A stretch of 64,000 nucleotides of DNA from Viridothelium virens (taxonomy: Eukaryota > Ascomycota > Dothideomycetes > Trypetheliales > Trypetheliaceae). A program made the translations under genes and the position numbers. Position 1 is the stretch's first letter. Every line of letters starts with the position of its first letter. This document shows, piece by piece, positions 32,426 through 42,451 of the stretch. Where the stretch lies: assembly GCA_010094025.1 (NCBI GenBank), contig ML991783.1:421160-485159 (forward strand), given 5' to 3'. The notes below the pieces were generated by a model. It saw only the letters and a list, made by a program, of their open reading frames with translations, was not told where the DNA came from and did no database searches.

Positions 32426-33870
32426 ATATCCCGCTCCCCTTCTAGTTCTGTTCTGCATATCACTTCAGAGGCACCCACTTACCACAGCAGACTGCTCTCC
32501 ACTTCGTCTCGATCCCACCCTTGACTCATTGAAAGGTCGTGGCGTCGAGCTGGCGATACCATGGGAACGAAAATTTTCATTTGTTGCAGACCATTGCCAC
32601 CCTACCTATCCCTCTGGATAAGGTAGATTGCATGAGGTCTGATAATTTCTCGGAGGTGACAATGGAGGATCTCAAGGATATGGTGACTGACGGGAGCATT
32701 GCTCATTGCTCTTTGCTACAATGCTAATGACATTTGCGCGGTGTTTCATTGACTGCAGGGGTGCTCTTGAGCAAAATACCCTCATCGACATGGCTGTACA
32801 ATACTCAATCACTAGTTGCATTTCAAGATGCTCCCCCACCTAGTACCGTGACACATGAAGAATTTTGTAGAGAACCCCGGCTCATGGGTGTGTAGATCAG
32901 TATAGCCTTGTGGATGAATTGTATTATGGCCACCGGACGAGACACCCCGCGATTGGGCTGTAGATGGTTTCACATAATCACGTAGCAAGTGCGTTTCTGA
33001 CCCTGTCGTGGTCGGTCAATGCTGGTTTCAACGGATAAAAGAGCCCCCAGATGCTCGAACGGTCTTGATTGGCCGCGGCCGACCGCGTCGAAACCTCCAC
33101 TACCTAAGATCTGTAACGTAAATAGACCGCCCTCGGACATCTACATTCAAACTCCCGAGGTTGGATGAGATCGGCTCAATAGCCGGAGCGCGGGTACGCG
33201 GATCTGGAAGCATCATCCAGAAAATGCCTTGGTCTCGTGAAATTTGGTAATCATTTTTGAGCCAACTTCGCACTGCTAGCAAAGCACGAAGCATTTCAAT
33301 GACTTCGTTAGGAAGAGCTGGCCTCAGGACGACTGATGTTCGACTGCAATGCAACAATGACTTACTTCAAGATCCTTCAAACACTCGAGGTCACAATCGC
33401 TCAGTAGTCGCACAAGATGCGGCTCATGCGACCCGGACCGTGGTCAAACCGGCGAAGCTTTGCACAATGCATGAAACTTCGGGGACGCTACACCCGAAGT
33501 CTGTTTCCCACTATGTAGTATATCCAAGTCGACTGCTATCATAGCGGAGAATTGACAATCGTCACGCATGAGATGTTTTGCTGCAAGATCTGCCTCAGTC
33601 ACACCATGAAACGGGAGCGATGGACAATGACAGTGCCAAGAAGTAGGCTACCTTTAACAACCAGTTCGCGCTGTTCGTCAGAGAATGGAATTCTCCACGA
33701 GACTTTCCCGTTACTTTTCCCCCAAAGTCTCGGAGTTGTGCCATTCTTACATTCTCGCTCTTTGTGCTGGTCACTCTTCAAGAGTTTTTTATTTTACACT
33801 CTTGTAATTAACACTTCGAGCTGTGCTCTCCGTTCCTTTAGTTTACGAAATACTTCACAAGGCTGTCAAG
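32426..33870. other. Intergenic region
   Basis: Begins with the 3' untranslated region of the SR gene. The minus-strand frame 33100-33357 (85 residues) has no family signal. The last 200 bp are the likely promoter of the secreted Gly-rich protein gene. Confidence 0.5.
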
Positions 33871-34920
33871 ATGAAGGATATTCTGGCCCTTACCACTCTC
33901 TTGCTGGCCTCGTCCACCATTGCTGCACCTGTGGCTAACGAGGAGAAGCGTAAGTCTTCACTTCTCATCTTCATGGATCGAATCCCAAATCGAGTAAAAA
34001 GATGATTCTTCATGCAAGGCCCTAGTTATTCATGCCTAACACATTCGAGTTCTACAACGACTCGGACCACAACTCCTCCTTACTCAACTCACTGCTAACA
34101 TTCCCTCCCAGGTGCCCTTCTCGATAACCTGCAAAACCCCAACGCCAAAGTTGCAGACGGCCAAGGTGCTGGCGGTCTTGCTGCTCTGCTCCAAGGCCAG
34201 ACCGGACAGTCGGCCGGCGGACAGCAGGCAGGCGGCCTCGGCGCTCTCCTTGGAGGAGGCGCTGACGGAAATGCCGGCGGAGCTGGTGCGCAGCAGGCTG
34301 GCGCCGGAAAGGGGGGTCTAGGTGCTCTGCTTGGCGGAGGCGCTGGCGGCGCTGGCGGTGCTGGTGGCGCGGGTGCCCAGCAAGGTGGTCTCGGCGCTCT
34401 CCTCGGAGGCGCTGGTGGAGCTGGCGCTGGTGCTCAGCAGGGTGGTGGGCTCGGTGCTCTTCTTGGGGGCGCTGGTGGCAACGGCGATGCCAAGAAAGGG
34501 AAGAAAGGAAAGGGTGGTAAGAACGGTGGAGCGAACAACAATGGCGGCTCCAGCACGTCTTCATCCACTGGAACATCTACCGGCTCGAGTACTGGAACTT
34601 CGACTACCGGCTCCGCTGGAAACTCCACGACCACTGCACAGGGCGCGTCTGCCAGCGGTGCTCTCAAGCGCCGCACGTACAAGGAGTACATTCAAAACCG
34701 AAAGCGATTGGAATCGTGGACTCCTGCTGGTATGGACATTGAACTGGAGAGGAGGGCCAAGAAGAACGGGGGCAACTCCACTGGCAATGCTGGCAAGGGC
34801 AAGGGAAAAGGCAAAGGCAAGGGCAAGGGCAAGGGCAAGAAGAGCCAGAACCAGGCCCAGGGCCAGCAGGCCCAAAACCAGAACAACAAGCGAGCTTTCA
34901 ACTTGTTGGACTACATCTAA
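33871..34920 (+). CDS. Secreted Gly/Ala/Gln-rich repeat protein with Kex2-type sites, two exons
   Basis: Exons 33871-33949 and 34112-34920 (162-bp intron) encode 295 residues. Residues 1 to about 19 are a signal peptide ending at Ala-Ala-Pro. A Lys-Arg site follows at about 26-27. The middle part has about five copies of Gly-Gly-Leu-Gly-Ala-Leu-Leu-Gly-Gly separated by Gly/Ala/Gln linkers, then a Ser/Thr-rich stretch. The C-terminal third has several dibasic sites (Leu-Lys-Arg, Arg-Lys-Arg, Glu-Arg-Arg, Asn-Lys-Arg) and a Gly-Lys dipeptide repeat. The last Lys-Arg would release an eight-residue C-terminal peptide, Ala-Phe-Asn-Leu-Leu-Asp-Tyr-Ile. The layout suggests a processed cell-wall or extracellular protein, or a peptide precursor. 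Function not known. Confidence 0.8.
34792..34839 (+). repeat. (GGCAAG)n microsatellite-like coding repeat
   Basis: Imperfect GGCAAG units in frame within the secreted protein gene, encoding alternating Gly-Lys residues. The tract is prone to slippage, so length polymorphism between strains is likely. Confidence 0.85.
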
Positions 34921-35790
34921 AAAATTTCTTTCCTTCTCTATAGATCGATTACGAAACCGAGCAGATTGGTCTGGGCTTTGACGCAATGACACAAAAGTAT
35001 GATTGGACACAGAACGACTGTCACTTCGTATTACCTACTCTGGACTATGCCTACCTAGTATGTAAGCTAGAATTGATAATAATGAATACTATGTCGCTCT
35101 CTCAGGAAATCCCTTGCATTCACGGTGGGTTGAACCTAAGAGGCCTTTGTAGACCTAGCAATTCACTATTTCAGGGATTCCTTGCAGGCGAGTATGACAG
35201 CACCCTAGCCAGCAAGAGACGGTTGACGCTGGTCGATGTTCCTCCTCTCATACGGAGCACACATTCTGCAACCAATGAAAGAAGCTAACATTCGAGACAC
35301 ACCGATGATTACCAGCACAGTAGCGTCTATACTTATACTGGGTACATGATAGCAAGTCACACATTCTGTGGACACTAATTGAGAATGTTGTCTTATTTTT
35401 TTCAGCAGATACTCCGTAAATAATGCTTTGCATCTGAGTACCAGGTCTGCGATACACATCAAGTACAGCCGTCAGATTATGAACGTGTTGAGGGTGAAGT
35501 TTGACGTGACTGGCCTGCCGTGGGGACTTCATTTCCTGGGATCTTTTGGCATAGATGGAAGCAGAGCTGCTCTGATGCGTCAGTGGATTCAAATTATCTG
35601 GTAACTTCAATACGCTTGTTTCCCACCGTGAAATCTCTGAGAATCAATATATTGTGCCAAACAACAATCGCTTGAGCATACTGAGGTATTTTCCTCTCAT
35701 AATCGTATAGATTCTTCGCTGCTGTTATTTATCCATCAATCCTGCAGTTGCAGTGGGCGCCTGCACTTTCACATCCGAAAATCCGTCAGT
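34921..35790. other. Intergenic region
   Basis: A/T-rich with no coding signal. A TACTCCGTA 9-mer lies at 35410-35418. The right end is the presumed promoter of the next secreted protein gene. Confidence 0.5.
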
Positions 35791-36651
35791 ATGCGGCCCC
35801 ATTTACTTCTCATTCTGCCTAGTCTCTTCCTGGTATTATCGTCTGCGTTATATATACCCTTGAGGCCCCGGGACTACGTAGCCAATCCTGGCAGCATCAA
35901 TAATCTCAACATCACGAACATTTATGAGGAGCCATCCGTCCCGGTACGGCCGCAAAATGAGACAAGGCGATGGCCATATCAGAGAACTCTCGAGGGCTTT
36001 TTGAAGAATATCGATAGAGCCGCTGTTGCTGCACATGAAGCAATGTTCCCCAATGGAACCCAGATCCCGACATTAAGCATCGAGGAAGTGAAATGGAAGC
36101 TTTACGAAACTCTTAACGGCTCTGCCAAGAAAGGATTCGTGGACGCCGTGCGAGAGATGTTCCTCCCCGTAGACTCCGAGCGCGACGCTTTACTAGCATT
36201 CGACCGGGTGTTTGGCAGCAACGAGCCCAAGATGAAGCTGGGCGGACTCCCACCTTTACCACCCCGTTCCATCGGTTCGTTTGTGCGAAAGCTCTTTCGG
36301 CGAGCGGACTTTCCACCACCACCTGAAAATCCAAAATACCTGCCGATATCGAATAAAACCGACCCTTCGCCCCACACGCGTCCCTACGTCCGTTCTGGTC
36401 GTGACGTTCCGCCGAAAGAAGAGGAGCTCTTGGAAGAGCACGAGGTATTGCCCGAGGGGCAGTCTGTGCCATGGCCGCAGGTGCCTGACAGGCATCGATT
36501 GATTGACGAGACGTGGAAGGGTCCGCACAATTGGGATCCGTGCTGGCAGTCGAAGGCCATAAAAAAACTATGCAAAAAGTGGAGTTGCCAAACCGTGTTC
36601 AAGACGTTTTACGCACCGCAACTACACCACAAGGACCGGGAGCCTCCTTAA
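35791..36651 (+). CDS. Secreted protein of unknown function, 286 residues
   Basis: A single exon. The first 19 residues form a clear signal peptide (hydrophobic Leu-rich core). Six or so Asn-x-Ser/Thr sites suggest N-glycosylation. The centre is rich in Pro and charged residues. The last 60 residues carry a cluster of Trp and Cys residues (Asp-Pro-Cys-Trp ... Leu-Cys-Lys-Lys-Trp-Ser-Cys) that would fit a small disulfide-bonded motif. No known domain. It is the second of three consecutive plus-strand secreted-protein genes. Confidence 0.75.
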   Translation: MRPHLLLILPSLFLVLSSALYIPLRPRDYVANPGSINNLNITNIYEEPSVPVRPQNETRRWPYQRTLEGFLKNIDRAAVAAHEAMFPNGTQIPTLSIEEVKWKLYETLNGSAKKGFVDAVREMFLPVDSERDALLAFDRVFGSNEPKMKLGGLPPLPPRSIGSFVRKLFRRADFPPPPENPKYLPISNKTDPSPHTRPYVRSGRDVPPKEEELLEEHEVLPEGQSVPWPQVPDRHRLIDETWKGPHNWDPCWQSKAIKKLCKKWSCQTVFKTFYAPQLHHKDREPP

Positions 36652-37446
36652 GAGGCGGCATTTGGAAGTCTGCTAGTGTCAGACTACTCAGTCTTGGGGA
36701 GTCTATTATTAAACTGGGTGGTGGATTTCTTAAATCCAGGTCTCGATTACAAGCAAAGTCCAGGGAAGGGCTGGTAAGAACTGAAGTGTTAAGGACGTAG
36801 GGAGATTTAGAAAGAGACCGCTAGATTTGTTGTCCACTCTGCATTCGAGATATCTTGAAATTTGAATCAAATCTATCACGATGAAAATCAATCTTGCGGA
36901 AAACCTTGCGAGCCGCATCAATCACATCTGAATCGAGATCGTGGGATAAATGTTGAACATCGAGCAACGTCACAGCGAAGCAGCCACAAACAGATACGTT
37001 GTGTCAGGCACTTCAGACATTTCAATGATTTAGGAGTCTGTTCAATCCGCGAACAAGATTGGTGGCTCGCCTAATCGATGGACGTTACCCTAATACGGGG
37101 GCTGTTGCGAATGATCCAGGAATCTATCCGAGCATAACCAAGATGAGTTTAGTGCTGCCGTAGAAAAGTTGGGAATGGTCAGATATTATCAATATCCAAC
37201 ATGCTAAATTTTTAATTTATTCGGCACCGCAACAGCGTTAGACCTATGCATCGTCCCCTGGCTTTCGCAACATTGTTGGTCTCTGACGCTTAACAATAAA
37301 TGCGTGGCAAGATGAAGTGAGTATCTAAAATCTAATCAGGACCGAATTTCGCAACAAACCCGCAAAGACAGAAAATTCAAACCCGACCTGTGAAGCACAA
37401 TCTTCACATCATCTCCTGCAATAGGGTTTGCGAGTTTGCTAAGAAG
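36652..37446. other. Intergenic region
   Basis: No convincing coding sequence or repeat; probably the 3' end of one secreted-protein gene and the promoter of the next. Confidence 0.5.
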
Positions 37447-37860
37447 ATGAAAATTGTTCCACACCTTCCGTTCAAACTCTTCCTCTTCCTTACGGCACTT
37501 GCATTTGGCGCCCCTGCCTCCCCGCTCACCACACATCCGCAACTCTACCACATTTTCGGCATCACTCTGCCCGTCGATACAAGCTATCTCCTCACAGAGA
37601 TCTCGCAACCTTCCGGAGCTCCCACCACGGTTGCGTTTCTGGAAGAGCTGGGGCCCATCTCCAAATTGAGAGCAAGCGATGCAAACATGCTTTGCCGGAT
37701 CTATGCAACGGATGCTCGTGAGGGAAAAGTAGAGCTGTGCTTGAGGAGTGAGGGAAGAGGAGAATGGGTCTGGCCACAATATTTCAGATGCAAAAGAGGT
37801 GGAGGGAGAGTGGAATGCGAGTTTGTGGAGGGTGCGAAGCTATGGAACTTAGAAGTCTGA
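37447..37860 (+). CDS. Small secreted cysteine-containing protein, 137 residues
   Basis: The ATG at 37447 is preferred to an upstream in-frame ATG at 37390, because it starts a typical signal peptide (Met-Lys-Ile-Val... then a Leu/Phe-rich core ending at Ala-Phe-Gly-Ala-Pro-Ala). The mature part of about 115 residues has four Cys residues, enough for two disulfide bonds, and no known domain. Small size, secretion signal, Cys content and lack of recognisable homology fit the general profile of fungal effector candidates, but this is inference only. Confidence 0.7.
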   Translation: MKIVPHLPFKLFLFLTALAFGAPASPLTTHPQLYHIFGITLPVDTSYLLTEISQPSGAPTTVAFLEELGPISKLRASDANMLCRIYATDAREGKVELCLRSEGRGEWVWPQYFRCKRGGGRVECEFVEGAKLWNLEV

Positions 37861-38029
37861 AAATTCCGTGCAGCATCACGATCACGATTGAGATGGATGG
37901 AGTTTTGAAGACATGCCATTGGCGTCTATGGAACGGCAACCATCTTGAGACGTGTGGTGAAATGTGGTCTTGAATATGGTAACGCGAAACTATAAACGGC
38001 TGCCTCAGGGATGGCAAGGTGTAGTGGGA

Positions 38030-39015
38030 TTATTGCTGTTTCTGCTCTACTACACGAATGGTTCGAAAGATCGGTTCTGACGCGCCCTTGGTACGTATGG
38101 AAACGGTGAACTCGCCGAGCCGTTTGATGACTTGTCTGGACCCATCGCCTACTTCGCCTACGAAACTTAGGTCTTCCTCGGAAAGCGTCACTCGCGATGC
38201 TTCGTCGTTATTCGACAAAACCGCTCGAATACTACTCAGAACATCGCCAAGGGATACTGAGCCGTAGATGGTGTCCGGGTGCGTCGATTGTAATTGTTGT
38301 TTTGCTGCCAGAAATGCCTCTGCTAGGCCTGATCCTCCTTCTGCGGGTGCTTCTTTGTTTGATGTCTGTGAATCCTGCTCAATCTTGGTACGATAGAAGT
38401 CCAATCGATTCGGTACAAGGATAGATATCAATTCAGTTGCCCGTTTTGGCTGCTACAGTTAGCTCGTATATACTGCCAATACACAAGGTGTTTGCTTACT
38501 GTGAGACGCTCCACATCAACATGCTGGCCCTTCGCAATGGCTTCCATTCGGTCCTCCAAGGCTTTCTCCTCTGTTTTTCTTCGTTCTTCGTCCTCTTGTT
38601 GGAGCCGCTCTTCTCGCTGCTGTTCCGAGTGTTTGGTTGAAATAAAGGCATAGTCGCGTTCGATGGGGACGCTTTTCAGCCGAAGATCTTTGATCTCCAC
38701 TTGAGTCAAGTATTCAGCGATACCTCGTGGGAACCAATCATTGCGCATTCGGCCACCGGATATTGGAACAATGCTGCCTGCAAATTTGTCAATCACAACT
38801 TTCCGGATCTGAATGTACGAGTTACCTTTACGACCAAAGCCCTTTTTGTCCCGCATCAGCCTCACGGTCATGACTGAAGCGCCATTGGCAAGCCTTTTCT
38901 TTCCCCTGATCTGCTGACGAGATGTGTGCCATGCTTCAAGACCTAAGGCTGAAATTCGACGTGTGCAGGCTGAGCACTGAGGCGCCGCAAAGGGACGAGG
39001 CCAGAAGGCCGCCAT
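38030..39015 (-). CDS. MRPL50: Mitochondrial ribosomal protein bL9 (54S), two exons
   Basis: Exons 38500-39015 and 38030-38449 (50-bp intron, CTAAC branch site; the acceptor may be TAG three bases earlier) give about 311 residues. After a mitochondrial presequence, the N-terminal bL9 domain is visible (Val-Arg-Leu-Met-Arg-Asp-Lys-Lys-Gly-Phe-Gly-Arg-Lys-Gly). A long charged helix follows (Glu/Arg-rich, residues about 130-170), then the C-terminal RNA-binding domain with Leu-Gly-Glu-Phe-Thr-Val-Ser-Ile. It belongs to the large mitoribosomal subunit. It is divergent from the M28 peptidase gene (335-bp spacer). Confidence 0.9.
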
Positions 39016-39350
39016 TGTGCAGGCTTTGCTGTAAGGGTAAAGTAGGGAAACTTCTGATGGTGGAGTCGGGCGTCGCTGATCTACGACTCAGTTGGAGCTC
39101 GGGCCGGAGATGGTAAGTCAAAGCCTCCGGTGCCTCCTCCAGACGTTGACGAAACACAAAGCTGAAACCCTTTTCAAGCTGTACAAACTTCCCATTTCCC
39201 TTGAGGCTGTACATGTGTTCTCCTGTATTCTTCGATCTTTTCTAATCTTTCCAGCGCTATGTTTGTAGCTTGTTGGGCCTATTCCTTTCCCTAATAGTGC
39301 TTCGGTGCCGATTTCCTACTCCCCTCCGCCTAGCCTAAGAGATCGTAGCT
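39016..39350. promoter_or_regulatory. Divergent promoter of bL9m and M28 peptidase genes
   Basis: A 335-bp gap between opposed start codons; no specific regulator motif recognised. Confidence 0.5.
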
Positions 39351-42226
39351 ATGGCAGATGAAAAGTACGAATACAAATACGCTGAAGAAGAGACCCTTCC
39401 AATACCCTCGTATGAAGAAGCGACTTCCTCCCGACCCGTTTCCTCACAGTCCATATCCCGGCATTGCCCCACGGAGGTCAGTGACGATGCCGAAAGACAG
39501 AATCTGCTAGGACAGCCGAACAATACAACACGATCTGCGGGCATTCGTACGAGACATGGATACTATCAACCACCGTCGAATCAGTCAGGAAGGTCGAGTT
39601 TAGAAGATGAGCCGCTGGAGAGCCCGGATCCGAGGCGTCCCGCTCATGGCGAGGCAGGGGATGAGGATGAAGAGGAGGGACTTCGGCGAGACATGGAGGA
39701 TATGGAAATGTTGGATCCCGAGGCAGATGACCCGCGTCGAAGGCGGAGAGAACGTAGGCAAGAGATGAGACGACGGATTGGAAAACGGTGGGCAATGATC
39801 CGGAGTCGATTCTCAAATTGGAAATTGCCTTTTCGAATATCCTATGGCGAGCATATGTACTCGCGAATGCCGACAATACCGGAGCAATATAGACCTGGCC
39901 TTCCCGTCGTTGCGCGCTTGTTTGGACTCTTCGTGGTGGCGAGCTTGGTCTACTCGCTTTTTGTGTTTGCAATACTACCGAGGAGCAATCACGGCACCCA
40001 GTACAATCCTGAGAGTGTGAGACAGTTCGTACAGGGCAACGTCGACGAGAACAGAATCAGAGAGAATCTGAGATACATAACGAGCTACGATCATGTTGCT
40101 GGGACGGAAGGAAGCTACACGCTTGGGAAATGGATTGAAAATACGTTCAATGCGGCAGAAATGGATCGAGTTGCTACACTCAGGTATGACAAGGAAGCGT
40201 ACAGAACGATCTAGCGTTGACAATCAAATAGCTATGAGGTATATCTCAACTATCCTAAGAAAGACGGCCGTCGCGTCGCTATCGTCGATCCACCATCCAA
40301 AGCCTGGGAGGCCAAACTTGAAGAAGAACCGGTATATCATTCGCATGATCCTAGACAACAGACTCTTGCCTTTCATGGCCATTCTCGGGCGGGGAATGTG
40401 ACCGGACCATTGCTGTACGGCAATTACGGCTCTCACGCCGATCTCAAAGCGTTAGGTGATTCTCACATCAACATGTCAGGCTCCATCATTCTAATGCGAT
40501 ACGGCGGGACCCAACCGGATCGAGCGCTCAAAGTCAAAGCAGCCGAGTCTTTCGGGGCCGTCGGGGCTCTCCTCTACTCTGACCCTGCCGATACCGGGTT
40601 CAAGAGAGGCGATACCTGGCCCGACGGACGCTGGCTGCCCTGGGACGGCCTCCAACGTGGCGCCGTGAGTCTCATGAGCTGGGTCATCGGCGACGTGCTC
40701 ACGCCAGGCTGGGCCAGCACCGCAGGCGCCAAGCGCGTGAGCAAAGACGACAACCCCGGTTTAGTCAACATCCCCAGCCTACCACTCTCCTGGCGGGACG
40801 CCCAGCCGCTCCTGCAATCGCTGCAGGGCCACGGCCAGAAGCTGCCAGACGACGGCCGCAACTGGATCGGAGGCGTCCCGGACGTCGAGTGGTGGTCTGG
40901 AGACGAGTCCTCGCCGCAGGTCAACCTCGTGAACCACCAGGACGAAGTCGACAAGCAGCCGATTTATAACGTTCACGGCCTCATCGAGGGCATGGAAGTG
41001 CCCCAGGCCAAGATCTTCGTCGGCAACCACCGCGACTCCTGGTGCTTTGGCGCAGGCGACCCCGGCTCCGGCACTGCCGTCCTCCTCGAAGTCGTCAACG
41101 TCTTCAGCCAGCTACGCCGGCTCGGGTGGCGTCCGCTCCGCACCATCGAGTTCGTCAGCTGGGACGCCGAAGAGTACAACCTCATCGGGTCGACCGAGTA
41201 CGTCGAGGAGAACGTCGAGGCGCTGCGCCGCGACGGCGTCGCGTACCTCAACGTCGATGTCGGCGTCACGGGCGACACGTTTCGCGCCGCGGCGAGTCCG
41301 CTGCTCGCGCGCCCGCTCATGCATGTCCTCGACCGCGTCACCGATCCCTCCCGCAACGTGACGCTCCGCCAGCGATGGGACGAGTCAGACGCGAAGATCG
41401 CCGGGCTCGGTGGTGGCAGCGACTTCACCGCCTTCCAGGATATCGCGGGCGTGGCGAGCATTGACTTTGGATTCGAGGGCGACGAGGGCAGCTTCCCGTA
41501 TCATTCGTGTTACGAGACGTTCGAGTGGATGACGCGGTTCGGCGACCCGGACTTTACGTATCATAAGGCGCTGGCGCAGGTGTGGGCACTGCTTATCCTT
41601 GAGCTTGCGGATCGCCCGATCTTGCCATTCGATGTGGTGAATTACGCGAGCGCCGTTGGGAGGTATGTGATCGGACTGGATGATTATGCTCTATCTGGAG
41701 GAGCGCCAGGGGAAGGAAACAATGAGGGCTGGCCGACGTGGGACCCGGAACCGTTGGAGAAGGCGAGCACACTGTTTTCGGAGAAGGCGAAGGAATTCCA
41801 GAAGTGGGAGGATGGGTGGAGCGCCAGTGTATTTGGAAGAGGTGGCGTGGAAGGGAACGCGGTTGCAATGCAGAGATGGGGACACAATGGACGAATGGTG
41901 GGACTGGAGAAAGATTTGCTGGATTTACCGCAGGAGGAAGATGGCAAGGAGACCAAGGAGACCAAGGAGAAGATGCAGTATGGAGTAAGTCATCCTAAAT
42001 CTTACTCAAGTGTCTGCAGAAATTGAAACTAACAACCCCACAGATTCCTGGACGGGAACAGTTCAAGCATATCTTGTTTGCTCCAGAATTGTGGGGTGGA
42101 TACGAGGCTGCGTACTTCCCAGCCGTTCGGGATGCGATAGATGCCGGCAACTGGACTTTGGCGATGGCGCAGGTTCAGAAGGCTGCCAACATCCTGACGC
42201 GAGCAAGTAATCGCTTGGGCAGTTAA
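39351..42226 (+). CDS. Membrane-anchored M28B metallopeptidase (transferrin-receptor/GCPII-like), three exons
   Basis: Exons 39351-40183, 40232-41984 and 42044-42226 encode 922 residues. A cytoplasmic acidic N-terminus of about 190 residues contains a Pro-x-Tyr-like Pro-Ser-Tyr-Glu-Glu stretch. One transmembrane helix follows at about residues 188-208. A PA-type domain, the M28 domain and a C-terminal dimerisation-like domain come next. The zinc ligands and catalytic Glu are seen at His544, Asp554, Glu591/Glu592, Asp620 and His702, with spacing close to human GCPII, so it is likely catalytic. Yeast relatives (Tre1, Tre2, Vps70) act in endosomal or vacuolar sorting. Third codon positions are strongly G/C. 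Confidence 0.93.
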
Positions 42227-42451
42227 CGTCAAGCAGTTCCGTCTGCTATTAGACGCCATCACCTCTATCCTTGCTTTGTTCCTGGGGGAAAGCTTGTATA
42301 CGATATGTTGTAGACGTAGCATTTGCATCGGATGGCGTTACTCATGTCTGGTGGATTGGACTGGCGACAAGTTTTGGGATCCGAGTGGTGCAATCGCAAG
42401 TCTCAGGCAAGGTATGGACATGAATTTAGATATTTGCTTCTTCTATCGTCA

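Noticed and set aside
33100-33357. 85-codon minus-strand frame
   Set aside because: Looks faintly protein-like but has no homologue I can name and no supporting splice or promoter evidence.
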